Of a DNA stretch of 64,000 nt, positions 9,238-20,675 are shown piece after piece. The notes below the pieces were generated by a model. That model saw only the letters and a list, made by a program, of their open reading frames with translations, was not told the origin of the DNA and made no database searches. A program made the position numbers and the translations under genes. Position 1 is the stretch's first letter. The number at the start of each line of letters is the position of its first letter. Source of the stretch: Loripinus fragilis (taxonomy: Eukaryota; Mollusca; Bivalvia; Lucinida; Lucinidae); NCBI GenBank assembly GCA_964019695.1, contig OZ026530.1:33090690-33154689 (forward strand), in the 5' to 3' direction.

Positions 9238-9250
9238 ATCTTAAAGTAAC

Positions 9251-9768
9251 AGTAAAGAAATCAAGCATGAAAATGACCTCGATTTTTCAGTTTATGCGGT
9301 AATTCGTTTATTTAGTATTATAGATATACCTTAAAAATTAAAATACGACGGGTAGATACCTAGCATTTTACATCGATTTATATATGCGATATATCTAATA
9401 AAAGAACTATACACAAATGTGTGGATACCAGAAGTAAGTAAATATCAGTTTCGTATGATTTATTAGTTTCAGCTGTATTCTGTTGGTCTCTTTACCTAAA
9501 CTTTTCCAATGTAAGGGAAGCTACTTGTATAATAATAGTGGTATTATAAGCGCAACTGTGGATGATATGTTGAAGGGTTGTAAGAATAAAACCGTCCCGA
9601 CGATCAGCCGAGTGATGACAAACTGTGTTCACGAGGGACGGATTTTTCGATCCCACCCTCACACGAATGTATCCAACTTTTGCAAAGCAAGATTTTTTAA
9701 TTAGTCTCGTATCCATCTCCAGGTTACTTTCATGAACTTTTTTGTTTTGTACATACGCATGATCTTAG
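9251..9768 (+). repeat. Dispersed repeat family A, copy
   Basis: It matches 33840-34300, 44690-45140 and 59870-60440 over its length (gtggtattataagcgcaact, gaagggttgtaagaataaaa, cacgagggacggatttttcg, caaagcaagattttttaatt). It ends abruptly near catgatctta (9760), where the D1 copy at 22382 begins. Apparent reading frames on both strands recur between copies but carry no known domain. Confidence 0.8.
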
Positions 9769-10648
9769 ACTGGCTCCCGTCATCAAACTTAATTATGCAT
9801 ACTCAAAAGTATTTTTTTGGAAACGATGTTTTCTCAAAACATCTGTTTCCAATGGTATCATATACACAAAGTACACACAAAATCCCCATACCATCGAACC
9901 CCCGTTCAACATTGCTACCCAGTCCGTTACCTATACCGTTACAGCCTGTGTAAGTCGCTGGGAACCAAATGGCCTTAATGCAAACAACCCTTGTCCTGCT
10001 GCTAGACAAAAACAATATTGGTATTTTATTAGTTTGTTGCGGTTTTCAGCTCTGAAATGTAAACCCAATGGTCAGAAAAACGTTGTTGTGCTTGAAAACT
10101 TGATTATTGAAAGCTTACATATGATTGAAACAGAATTATAAGTTTATTTGTACATCAAACGGAGGGGGTCTCAACGGGGTACCTTAAAAATCAGTGTTTC
10201 GTTTGTTAAAATTACGCTTTAATCAGTTTAATTTAAGAGAAATCAGTGATAAAAAAAAAAATATTTTGTAATGCTGAATGTGCTTACTGGTAAAAATGAG
10301 TTTTATGAAGACGCTAATTGGTAAAAATTTGGGACAAATTCGCAAATCAGTAAACCCCATTGGATGCCTCAACCGAGCGTCAGAAAAACAATGCCTTAGC
10401 ATGAGAAAACCTGCTCTTGTACGACGAAGAACCGTTTGCAATATCTATGATGCAGCCAGATATTGCAGTTAAAAGCACAATATCTTGCAATCCTTTTTTA
10501 TCATTATACTTTTCTTTGCTTTTAAACATTACGAGACGGACAATAAACGCAGCCCTGTCCTTTTGTCATAAACGTGAAGAAGACACGTTTTCTTGTGGAT
10601 TGCTAATGTTTTCCCGCCCTTTATGAACCTGACCGCCACTAAAATAGT
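9769..10648. other. Unassigned DNA
   Basis: I find no recognised element or gene. It contains short frames on both strands without protein-like composition. Confidence 0.4.
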
Positions 10649-10653
10649 TCTAA

Positions 10654-11176
10654 CAAGAAAAACTATAACATGAAATATCATGTTATACTGGGGCGTTTTA
10701 AGTGGCTCATTAACGTTTCACCCAGTTTAGAGGGCATTAGATATCCACGTAGTGTATATGTATTGTCTTTTGTTTGTTTTTTCTTGTTGTTGTTGTTGTT
10801 GTTGTTTTTGTATTCACTTGAGAAGCAATTTGGATGGTTTCTAACACATATAAGTAGGCTACATATTTAGATTTTTTTCTTGATTTAAAAATAGATTGAT
10901 CCTTGAAGTTGCTGCAAAAGCACTCAGACAACATATAATTTGCGTACAGAGGGGTTGAGGGTTGGTGCTCAAAAGAACGGTCTCAATGATGCGTTACTAC
11001 TATTTTCGGTTAAAATGACGGCGTTTTGCCAGGCATATACATGACTGGGGGTGCTTGATAGATGGATACCGACAGTTAATATATTACAACACTAATAGCA
11101 CACTATAAGCAAGTGACTAAATTAGTCTTAATCGCTCCCCTTGTTTAAGAAAAGATTTGTCTTTTTCTTCTGTTTA
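10654..11176 (+). repeat. Left terminal inverted repeat
   Basis: Inverted copy of 13650-14169. Includes the (ttg)n run at 10785-10809. The mirrored 64-66-residue open frames in the two arms are a consequence of the inverted repeat, not genes. Confidence 0.85.
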
Positions 11177-11716
11177 TCTAGCATGAGCGTTATTTGACAA
11201 CATTGGACAGCCCGTTTTTCTGGGGCGAACTTATTGATAAATACAAAGATATAAATGCGAATTCAAAGACAGTATTCACAGACTACGCAATGCTCAAATT
11301 AGTACATATAGTCTCCATATATTTCTATTATTCTGTCAATCAAAGGTGGGCGTGGTTAAAAAATTCTTCTCAACTCAGAAAACTTGGACCTAGCTGGTGC
11401 CTATTACCATATAGATACAAGGCATGCTGGAAACCAGCTAAATCCAAGCGAGAGATTTACGTGGCTAATATCGGACACTGTCAATTCGTCATATATATAT
11501 TTCCTGTATACTAAAGTTTCGAAGCTTAATTGTAATCAAATAACAGAAATAACTTGTGAAAAATAGTGATGCAGTGACCGGACAGATTGATAGAATATGC
11601 GTTATATTTGGTAAATTTAGTAACCGTGGATAGATCTATAAATAGAAAGATGCTGAATAAGCGATAACAAATTATTATACCTTTACGAATACAGTGGCAT
11701 ACAGATGACCATACCA

Positions 11717-11790
11717 TGGCGGAATCGGTTGCGACGGTAACTGTCGCACAGCTATACTTTTGCATTTAAATGGTCGCAGGTTCGAATCCA
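11717..11790 (+). repeat. tRNA-like A and B box pair, likely SINE head remnant
   Basis: tggcggaatcggttgcgacg resembles an A box, and ggtcgcaggttcgaatcc is a perfect B box about 50 bases downstream, followed by a T-run. It does not fold into an obvious functional tRNA, so I read it as a decayed SINE head or polymerase III promoter remnant. Confidence 0.4.
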
Positions 11791-12648
11791 CAAGGCTTCG
11801 TTATTTTTTTTTTCATTTATCCCATGTAAGCTAATTTTTAGCAGTATTCTCCTACTATTGATATGCATCGGAAAATAAGAATATTGGGATAGTTTCTATC
11901 TCTTTTATTGTAATTCATATATGAGTTCATTTTAAATCGAGCACACCTTATTCTGCTAATTATATGTCCTTAAGATTGCATTTACTGGGTGTCCAGGTCC
12001 ATCTGACATAGAAAATCTCTGACAACGTTTCTTTAGTCCCGAACTTATTTTACAGAATGCCAATGGTTTATTTCAAAGAAAATTATTTTTTTCAAGGTTC
12101 CAGAGGGACTCCAACATTTGCCCCATCCCCCCTCTGGATCTGCACATGCAATGTTTGGATCGACTGGATGCTGTCACAAAAGTTAGATATGAGAAAAAGT
12201 TGTCAATTTCGAACCTACCTGGGTATCCCTATATGTATACAACAACCATAGTGGCCCGACCAGGATCCAAATTGTTTTTCACGTCAGAACTCTTTAGGTA
12301 ACTCTTTAGGTTCTGACAACTCTGGATCAAATCCATTGTATTTTACCTTTTGCATTAAAATATCTGACATGTCATCTGCCGATAACATTTGCAAACAGTT
12401 TTGACCAAGATCAGGCCTGACATTCTGTCCGGACCTGATAGGGGCCCAAACTGTTTGACACTTTAGAGGTTATGACAAGTTGAAGTTGAACTGATGTATT
12501 TTAACTTTGCGTTAAACCTTTACATGACATTGTCATCTGCTGATAACCCTTTCAAACAATTTGGAATCAGATCAGCCCCGCGGCATTCTAATTTGGGTTA
12601 TCAAAGTTTCACATGTGATCGAAAGCCTTTCCTGTGCAACATTTTGAG

Positions 12649-12748
12649 AGCGATAAGCCACTTTATTAAACAAAATTAATTTGACACAAGATTTTGACGC
12701 GATAAGCCACTTTTTTAAACAAAATTAATTTGACACAAGATTTTGACA
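12649..12748 (+). repeat. Two-copy tandem repeat, ~49-bp unit
   Basis: The unit gataagccactttnttaaac followed by aaaattaatttgacacaaga occurs twice back to back with one or two differences. It looks like a recent local duplication. Confidence 0.8.
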
Positions 12749-13649
12749 CTATCGTATCAGCGATGTGGGTCTCGCATACTAGTCGTGCGTGCGTGTGTGT
12801 GTGTGAGGCTGACTGGCAACCAGGCTGTCATGGGGTTCGCTCTTCCAGTCCAGCACCATTCCAAAGTTGAAATTGGTCATGAAATATTTTCTACAGTCAT
12901 TCTCATTCCTTCTTATTCAAAGAAGTGCAGTTGTCGTTACTGGCAAAACCTCACTCTACGCCATTTTGTAGATCTAACAATCAAACAATTGGTAGATGGG
13001 AGCATTTAGGAATGATCTCACTACCTTCGCCTCCTTCTATCAACTGGGCAATACTCTAAATGCGGACGCAGTTGAGTAACGATATTGTTAGCTAACCCAA
13101 GCCGAATATTAGTGGGAGGAATAAGAATACCAATGGTCAAACTTTCGTTATCTCATCTTCCGTTCATGTTTTCAAAAGACCATTTTAGTCAAATTAAATA
13201 TAACGCATCGTCAGGTTACTGGTAATGAAGGGGAAAGGTCCAATGTGGTTTTTGGGTTAATTGGATTCGATCTCTGGCATATACACCTCCCATAGAATTA
13301 TAATGGGAAAACACAGTCATTCCTACATCCATGCTACTGGTGTCTAAACTAGCCATGCCACAGGAGTCATTAGCTTACATTAATGGGGAGACACTTAAAA
13401 ATCTTCTCCTCTGAAACCATGATACCCACAGCTTGTAGTCCCATACATAAATACTGCAAGCACAGCCTCTTGGGGTCAAATTTACCAAATACTGATGATC
13501 ACTTCCATCTCGGATACTGGGTCCGAGCTTCCATATGACATAATGGAGATTTTTTTTTAAATCTTCTGTCCACAGCTAATACTTTTAATATGTAGCAAAG
13601 TTTAGTGTTTTCTAAACGAATGATCACTATCTCGGGACATTTGCTTTTT

Positions 13650-14169
13650 TAAACAGAAGAAAAAGACTAATCTTTTCTTAAACAAGGGGAGCGATTAAGA
13701 CTAATTTAGTCACTTGCTTATAGTGTGCTATTAGTGTTGTAATATATTAACTGTCGGTATCCATCTATCAAGCACCCCCAGTCATGTATATGCCTGGCAA
13801 AACGCCGTCATTTTAACCGAAAATAGTAGTAACGCATCATTGAGACCGTTCTTTTGAGCACCAACCCTCAACCCCTCTGTACGCAAATTATATGTTGTCT
13901 GAGTGCTTTTGCAGCAACTTCAAGGATCAATCTATTTTTAAATCAAGAAAAAAATCTAAATATGTAGCCTACTTATATGTGTTAGAAACCATCCAAATTG
14001 CTTCTCAAGTGAATACAAAAACAACAACAACAACAACAACAAAAAACAAACAAAAGACAATACATATACACTACGTGGATATCTAATGCCCTCTAAACTG
14101 GGTGAAACGTTAATGAGCCACTTAAAACGCCCCAGTATAACATGATATTTCATGTTATAGTTTTTCTTG
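13650..14169 (-). repeat. Right terminal inverted repeat
   Basis: Inverted copy of 10654-11176, with only scattered single-base differences and one microsatellite length difference. This suggests a fairly young insertion or arm-to-arm gene conversion. Confidence 0.85.
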
Positions 14170-14470
14170 TCTAAAACTGATGCCAGAAATCAAGGCCTAG
14201 TCTTATATACATAATGAAAGACTGAAACCATCAATAGTTGACTAAAAGTCGCGATAATCACTGTGTCTCAACTCGGACCAGGGTCCGAGGTCTCAACATT
14301 TGTTTTCCACTAACATATTGCAGAAGCATATACCTCATCATGTTTTGAGGTGTCACTAGATGCTCCGGGAATGGAAAATGAACAATTGCATGAAAAAAAA
14401 CCCTGTCCTTCGGGATTGACTTTACTGTTGACTTGAAAATTTGGATATCGCAAGTGGATCTATCATACAC

Positions 14471-14786
14471 ATGCGCGGATCCAGATAGGTATGGGGGGCC
14501 CGGACCACCTGGAAAATCACAAATTCTATAGGTTTCAATTGAAATTAGCATTTGGACCCCACACCCCTGGAAAAATTTGGACCCCTCCCCTGAAAAATGA
14601 TAGACCCCCACTGGAACCTTAAAAAAATATAGTTTTCCTTAAAATAAATTATTGGACCCCTCTGTAAAATTGTAAAAGGCTGATGCCTAAGAAAACGTTA
14701 TCAGAGTGTTTTTTCTCTGTCAGTTGAGCCTGGAGCCCCCTACCGCCCCCCCCTCCCCCTATGACAAAAATTCCTGGATCCGCGCA
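14471..14786. mobile_element. GGATCC-end MITE, copy 1
   Basis: It is bounded by inverted ends atgcgcggatccag and ctggatccgcgca. The interior is G/C-run rich (ggggggcccgg, cctaccgcccccccc) with repeated 'ttggacccc' phrases. No coding potential. Related copies lie at 15133-15396 and, inverted, near 42465-42700. Confidence 0.6.
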
Positions 14787-15132
14787 AGATACTACCGTAA
14801 AGTCAACAGTGTTGGATGCACAGGCTCATCTTTGCCTACTAGCGTCTAATGCTCTTCACGTCGTTAAGAAAAAAAAAGTGAATTTCCGATGCGATTTTTC
14901 GGTTTTGTGACGGTGTATCGAGGCCTTTTATGCACCCACTGGAAATTTTAAAAAAAGGAGTTCTGGCTGTCGCCCGCCATTTGATAAAATTGTGGGGCAT
15001 TGATAGTTTTAATTTGTAAAGTAAATTTCCGAGATCCAAAACAATTTATATTACATGTTTGCGAACGTGTACGCGATCGCAATGAGCGAAAGTGATGAGT
15101 TTACAGAAATTGTCTTTTCATGCCAGATAGCT
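14787..15132. other. Unassigned DNA
   Basis: No gene or repeat recognised. Confidence 0.35.
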
Positions 15133-15396
15133 CATGGGCGGATCCAGAGGGGGACAGACCCCACCCCTGAAAAATAGGGTTTCTTAGCATACTGGTCCGG
15201 TTCCCTTTAAACTCACAAAGCTACCAAGCCAGCATTCGATGTTGGGCCATCAGCGGCACGCCAGCGAAACGCCATTTAAATGGTGTTTCGCTGGCGGGCC
15301 AATGATGACCCGCATATAGTGGTGTTTGGATCCTCTCTCCCATCATCAATTAAAAAAAAGTTGTCAAAGTTGGACCCCTTTCTGGATCCGCGCATG
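15133..15396. mobile_element. GGATCC-end MITE, copy 2, with central palindrome
   Basis: Ends catgggcggatccag and ctggatccgcgcatg form a TIR. The centre is a palindrome around ccatttaaatgg with arms ccagcgaaacg and tgtttcgctgg (15260-15295). The same palindrome occurs at 42525-42555 in the inverted copy. Confidence 0.7.
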
Positions 15397-17194
15397 CAGC
15401 TGAGCAATTATGTTTTATGTGCGAAGTCCGCTTTTATGTGCCAATGCACCACGTGCTACCCAACTCTTAAAACAGCACGTGGCATGAAAGCGGCGGATTT
15501 GATCTTCATGTCTGCGGCTGATATCATTAGCAGACAGGTTTGACCCAGACCAGGCCCGACAAAATGTTTAATGTTTGTATTCATAACAAAGGCGCTGATA
15601 AGAATGTGCGGTACCCAGGCTGATCTGCGACTTTGTTGGTCTCATACAACAAAGTCGGGGTAAAACATCTACAGACGTGTGGTAAGGATGTTTGCAAATT
15701 CTGATATGTATGTCACCGCGGATGATCTCAAAGTCTTTTGCTGTTTTCATTAAGATGGATGTTATAAAGACCTTCCAATTTTCTGTAAAAAAACTAAATG
15801 GAAGGAAAATCCATCCATATTGGAAGACTTTTCCTTCCAAAAAAGACACACGGTCTGACTGTTCATGAAAATTAATGTATTGAAAGTCGGGATACATACA
15901 TCAATAGATGTGTGGTGGTTAAAATAAAGCGAATTCTTCCTGTTTTCAAATTCACAGCCACCTAGTGGGGCTATTATCCTAAATTAATGAACGTACCTTC
16001 ATCTACATCCCTTCTATGCTCGCAGTTAAGCCTGAAGGCGCTGACGATTTTCCGCAGATGCACAGGCTCGTCTGAGCCTTCGCTGCTCGCATATGCGATA
16101 GGTACCATAATCTCATGAACTGGCTTATTTCATGGAAATGCCATTCATCAAGACCTAGAATCATGGTACAATCAAATTATACTCGGTTTGTGCGTTTGTG
16201 CGTACACTATCTCGGTAATCATGAACTCTCAGGACCTTCCGTATGTAGTTTCATGAGGACAGCAAGACTCGCCACGATCGGCTAAACAATTTGTTAAAAT
16301 GTTCCATTTGTTTGAACCTAGGAAAAGCCGTTATTACTACATTTATTGAGTTATTTACGCTCAGATAACCGAAATTGATATTCAACTGTATAAAACAAAA
16401 CGTACGTAAATATCTAGAATTTGATTTGGTCTGAGCATGCTGAGTCTTCATCCACTTCAAACTTTATGTTAGTGAGCAGCGGGACCCTGATGAGATTGCG
16501 CAAACGCACATGCTCTCCTGGGCCTTGTCATAAGTACCAGCAGGCTATTTACGAAATATTCTGGTACCAGTTTATATGAGGCACCGCGCAAGTTAATTTC
16601 GTGTCGGGCCCGAGCTATGCTTTCCGGGTCGCACGCGGCTTGGGTGTCCGATTATAAAAGATTAATGACACAGAAGTAAAATGTAACTATCCATTATTCT
16701 AAGGACACTTTTTGAAATGACCGTACAGAATATAGCTCCGACGCATCAGCGACATAGGTCGTGTAAATTAGCATTCGCTCGATTTTCAGAAAACAAATTT
16801 TAATGTTAAATGCTGGATTTACGTTAGCGACCGAAGTCGTTAGATTGACAGACGAAAAGGTCTGTTTGGTGTAAGCACGCAAAAGTTAACAGGAACATAT
16901 CGTTGACAGCCACGCTGATTAAAAACAAGCACCAGTGAAGGAAAAAATCGTTGTGTACGAACTAATAGAATTGCATATAAAAATGACTAGTGTACGAACT
17001 AATACATGACATTTAACGAACTATTCGAGTGTACGAACTAATACAAGATTTACCGTATTATAAAATCCAACTAACTAGGATTCCTTGGGATAATATATTA
17101 AGATAGATTCCAAGCAAGGATGAAATAGAAAATGACTTGGTGACTAGCCTTGACAGGGACTCTTATGATTGTTCTTTGATGTGCTGATGGTACT
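15397..17194. other. Unassigned intergenic DNA
   Basis: No gene, RNA gene or clear repeat family found in these 1.8 kb. Small frames on both strands have no protein-like features. Confidence 0.4.
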
Positions 17195-17198
17195 TTAA

Positions 17199-17564
17199 AG
17201 CTGCATACTCTGTAACTATGAACATTTTTCGAAAAAAATTATTTTCTTTTTAAATCATTTGTAAAAGCTGAATTAAGTTATGTTTTCGCAATAAATCTGT
17301 TCACTAGAGCGGAAAACTGCACGGAAAAGTGAATTATCCTATAAAACAGGTGTGTTTTACTCGTGTCGATAATTATTTGCGTCCCTCCAATAATTATAGA
17401 CAGTTAATTTTAATATAAATGCTGTTGTTTCGATACTGATAATTTGTTATGATTTACGAAATTGGTAAAATGAATACCTGAATTTTAGTTTTTTTACTGT
17501 GTTCTTGAAAAATAGAAACATTAGTTCTAAAATTAAAAGATCAAAAGTTACAGACTATGCAGCT
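17199..17564 (+). mobile_element. TTAA-flanked MITE (AGCTGCATA family), copy 1
   Basis: TIRs agctgcatactctgtaac and the inverse of gttacagactatgcagct bound a 366-bp AT-rich body. TTAA flanks both ends (17195-17198 and 17565-17568). A second copy in opposite orientation, also between two TTAA, is at 41928-42294. This target preference is that of piggyBac- or Kolobok-type transposases. Confidence 0.75.
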
Positions 17565-17689
17565 TTAACAAGCAGAAATAGGGTCTCTTATTCCATTCGT
17601 TCTGATTTGTTCTGTGTATTTTATAGAGGGTCTTACACAAGTTATCATTTCATAACAAGGTGGTAGAGTGGGGCATTTTATGAGGCTTG

Positions 17690-17925
17690 TATAGGGGGGT
17701 ACCCAATATCCTATATCCCTGGAAGTAAATGGGCAAGTATCCCTTATAAATTGGCAAATATCCCCATAATTAAATTTCCTAAATATTCAATATCCCTGAA
17801 AGTAATGGAAATATTGAACACAGTATCCCATATCCCTGGAAGTAAAATGGATTGTATCCTATATCCCTGGAAGTAAAATGGCAAATATCCTGTATCCCTA
17901 AAACCCCTAAACAAGCCTCTTTTAT
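17690..17925 (+). repeat. Degenerate minisatellite
   Basis: The phrase tatccctggaagtaaaatgg with variable spacers (caaatatcc, attgtatcc) recurs five or six times. It makes the open frame seen on the minus strand here a repeat artefact. Confidence 0.75.
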
Positions 17926-18323
17926 TTTCTGCTGAAGGTTTCTGAGAGATGGTTCCTCTATTGTTGGCAGGATTAAATTTACTTGTCAAACTTTGTTGAG
18001 GGATGGGGGCCAGAAAGTATATTCTTTTCTTTGCGTTTCTCTGTGGGAGGAGTCTGACTAGACCGAATAATGTTGACCAAATATTTAAAGCTTAAGTCAA
18101 TCAGTTTAGACAGCCTTAGGTTAGTTTAAAAAAATGATTTGAAATGGGCACAAATGGAAGATTCTCTCATCATATGAACTATTGCGAAATTAACACCTCC
18201 AAAGCTGGTTTATTTCAAAGAAAATTTACTTTGTTATTAACATAACTTCTTTGTATCAAAATTATGCACCTGTGGCCATAACATTATTTTTTCATTTGAT
18301 GTTACTGTTATTCAGTGGAATAT
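17926..18323. other. Unassigned DNA
   Basis: Nothing recognised. Confidence 0.35.
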
Positions 18324-18336
18324 ATCATGTCAAAAA

Positions 18337-18528
18337 GGGAGCGCAGAGGCTCAGTGGTAGAGTGCTTGACTCGAGACTGAGGGTTCAAGATTCACCGGCG
18401 TCACTGCGTCGTGGTCTTTGAGCAAGACGCATTTATCCTAGCTTAGTGCTGGTTCAACCAATGAAGACCCGTCCCTGTTTAACTGAAATATTGTTGATGG
18501 GACGTAAAGAATCAAATCAAACAAACAA
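18337..18528 (+). mobile_element. tRNA-derived SINE (family S2) with 13-bp TSD
   Basis: Head: A box aggctcagtggtagagtgc, B box position gggttcaagattc (diverged). Central block gtctttgagcaagacgcatt, tail gatgggacgtaaagaatcaa then atcaaacaaac. Direct repeats atcatgtcaaaaa lie at 18324-18336 and 18529-18541. Confidence 0.85.
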
Positions 18529-18597
18529 ATCATGTCAAAAAATAATGTCATAGCCAGAACTTAAATAACTCTTTGGTGACAAGAAACACAATTGGAA

Positions 18598-19175
18598 TAA
18601 AAGTAAGTAAGGGTGCAAAGATCAGGAATCAATACAATCAAGTACCACACCTGACCCAGGATACCAATGGGAGAGTGACAAACTCACAGTAAGACACAAC
18701 AAACGAGAGCCAAGAGGTCAGTCCTTTCCCAGCAGGTGACCGCAAAGCACATATAAACAGATGCACACAAAGACATAGCGAACACAAGACAGAACAAAAA
18801 ACAAAAGATCCACAAAAGAAGTACCGCCTTGGAACGGTCAGTAAAATATTTTACTGGAGGGCTTAAACCGGTTTAACGGCGCCAACCTCACCCTTAATTC
18901 AGATGTGGATCAAGACACATAGATATTTGGTTTGAATGAAAGACCCCTAACTTATCAATGCATCATCTCCTTAAACATATAAATCAAGATATTACAAGGA
19001 GATAAAGCAAAGATAAGGACTCAACAGTAAATAAATCTGAATACTGGAGCAAAAGAAATCCAACAGGTAAACCCCAGTGGGCCCGACAAACAGCCAAAGT
19101 ATCAGGCCCCTATCATCTCATCAATAGATAAGTCTTTAAGTCGGAACCATCATAGAGTCTCTTTGACTCTAAACA
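18598..19175 (-). repeat. Retroposon-like family C, long copy
   Basis: It matches 23815-24385 and 62668-63225 over ~570 bp. Across the window many copies share one end (the gggcaaagatcaggaat side) but are cut at different distances on the other, with a ctt/ttac-rich tail at the shared end. That pattern is expected of 5'-truncated retroposons whose sense strand is the minus strand here. No coding frame recognised. Confidence 0.65.
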
Positions 19176-19249
19176 CTCTTAAACACTCTTTGAAGTAAAG
19201 CAATAACTTTTTTTTTAAATTTCTCATGAAATGATCACTTCTGTAAGAG

Positions 19250-20130
19250 CCACTATGTATGACATGATGTTATCTACTGAATAACAGTAATGCCATATGA
19301 TAGTTAAATTTATGTATAGATTGTATGAATGTTTCTAGTCATTTCATATAGGTCTGAAATAATGTATAGTCAATGTGTCTTTGCATATAGTTCTGAAGTA
19401 GATAATTGCACCCATAAAGCGTCACATCATTGTGTCCTAAGATAACCATTGGTAGCACATGGATTAGAATTTTTCTCAGCAAAGTGTATGTTCATTATAG
19501 ATAAGTGTATTTTGCATATGCCAAGTAAAGGAAATGTGTGAAAATGCTTTATTCACATTTGCACAAACTTGATATTAAACTCTATGCAATAATCTTTTGT
19601 GAAAGATCTACTTTGTATAACATGATGTTATCTACTGAATAACAGTACTGCCATACGATAGTTGAGTTTATGTATAGATTGTATACATGTTACTAGTCAT
19701 TGTATGTAGGTCTGAGGTAACGCATGTATTGTCATTGTGTCATTGCATATAATTTTGAAGTCCAGCGAGAGTCACAGCCTTGTTTCCTAAAATAAACATT
19801 GGTAGCACAATGAGTTATTTTTTTTTACAAACAAAGTGCATGTTTGTTAAAGATATGTATATGCAGTGGCTCAGTGGTAGAGTGCTTGACTCGAGATGAA
19901 GGGGCCCAGACTCGAGCCTCAACAGCGTCACTGCACTGTGTCCTTGCGCAAGACACATTTATCCTAGCTTAGTACTGGTTTCAACCCTTACTAACCCTTT
20001 ATAACTGAAAGATTGTTGATGGGACGTTAAGAATCAAATCAAACAAAAAACCAAACAGTATATTTTGCAGAAGCATGTGAAAATGCTTTATTTGCTTTTT
20101 GACAAACTCCATATTATGTTTGATCTGTAA
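19250..20130 (+). repeat. Tandem duplication, ~360-bp unit, second unit holds a SINE
   Basis: Unit 1 (about 19250-19608) and unit 2 (from 19609) share catgatgttatctactgaat, gcatatagttctgaagt, ccattggtagcaca and gtgaaaatgctttatt in order. Unit 2 is split by the S2 SINE at 19861-20050; unit 1 is the empty site. Confidence 0.8.
19861..20050 (+). mobile_element. tRNA-derived SINE (family S2), copy 3
   Basis: Head cagtggctcagtggtagagt, central block gtgtccttgcgcaagacaca, tail gatgggacgttaagaatcaa. The flanks gtata on both sides match a short TSD when compared with the neighbouring tandem unit. Confidence 0.8.
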
Positions 20131-20344
20131 GAAGTCTAAATAGTCGCTGAAACCAGATATTATATTGTTTAAAAATTTTGTCAACAAATTGCTTGCAAAT
20201 TTACAATTTGCTGTTGCGTGTACCTTTGCTATTTGAGCATACTCTGTGCCATTATTAACAAAACTCAACCTGGTGGTTGTAAGAATATTACAAATTACAA
20301 ATGCTGATTTGGGTATAAATTCAAGGAATTATGTGACATGAGAT

Positions 20345-20675
20345 TTCCTGTGACCGGCAAAGGTTTGGGTTAAGTCTGATCAGAGCCTTTGTGCTAGTAG
20401 CCAATACCACAACTGGTCCTGACAGCAAACTCCATTTAACTCTCCATTTAACTGCTATTCCTTGTAGCAAACTTGCATATTTAGAATAGGAGCTTAAAAT
20501 TGGATCAAGTGTGATGTTTTTCAATTATCATCGATTATTACCAAAAACACAATCAAACGAAGTTTTTGATTGATCATCGATTATAATTGGTGATTATAAT
20601 TTATCATCGATGCAACGCTTAAGTTTACACTTGTCAAAATGCCACATTTTTGGAAATCACATGTCATGGCTCTTT
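20345..20675 (+). mobile_element. TGAG-type MITE, degenerate, with nested palindromic AT-rich DNA
   Basis: It keeps gtctgatcagagcctttg near the left and tcaaaatgccaca then ggaaatcacatgtcatggct at the right. Between them, 20528-20612 holds repeated atcatcgatta/taatcgatgat palindromes not present in other copies. Confidence 0.55.

Larger units (their letters stand above)
11177..13649. other. Interior of the long-TIR element, non-coding
   Basis: The longest frame (11194-11514, plus) has no recognisable domain and reads like AT-rich noise. The region holds tRNA-like promoter boxes (11717-11790), a 49-bp tandem pair (12649-12748), a (gt)n run near 12795, and a diverged fragment (12330-12480) of the repeat also seen at 52480 and 53036. 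No transposase catalytic motifs seen. Confidence 0.55.
10654..14169. mobile_element. 3.5-kb element with ~520-bp terminal inverted repeats
   Basis: The left arm 10654-11176 and right arm 13650-14169 are inverted copies, near-identical over their whole length including a (ttg)n/(caa)n microsatellite. The ends are caagaaaaac and gtttttcttg. A 5-bp direct repeat tctaa flanks them (10649-10653 and 14170-14174); a 3-bp cta duplication with ends acaag/cttgt is equally compatible. The 2.47-kb interior (11177-13649) has no transposase-like frame, so it is non-autonomous. Family unknown. Confidence 0.8.

Noticed and set aside
11194..11514. 106-codon frame as transposase of the long-TIR element
   Set aside because: No DDE/DDD, zinc-finger or other transposase motif; composition is AT-driven.
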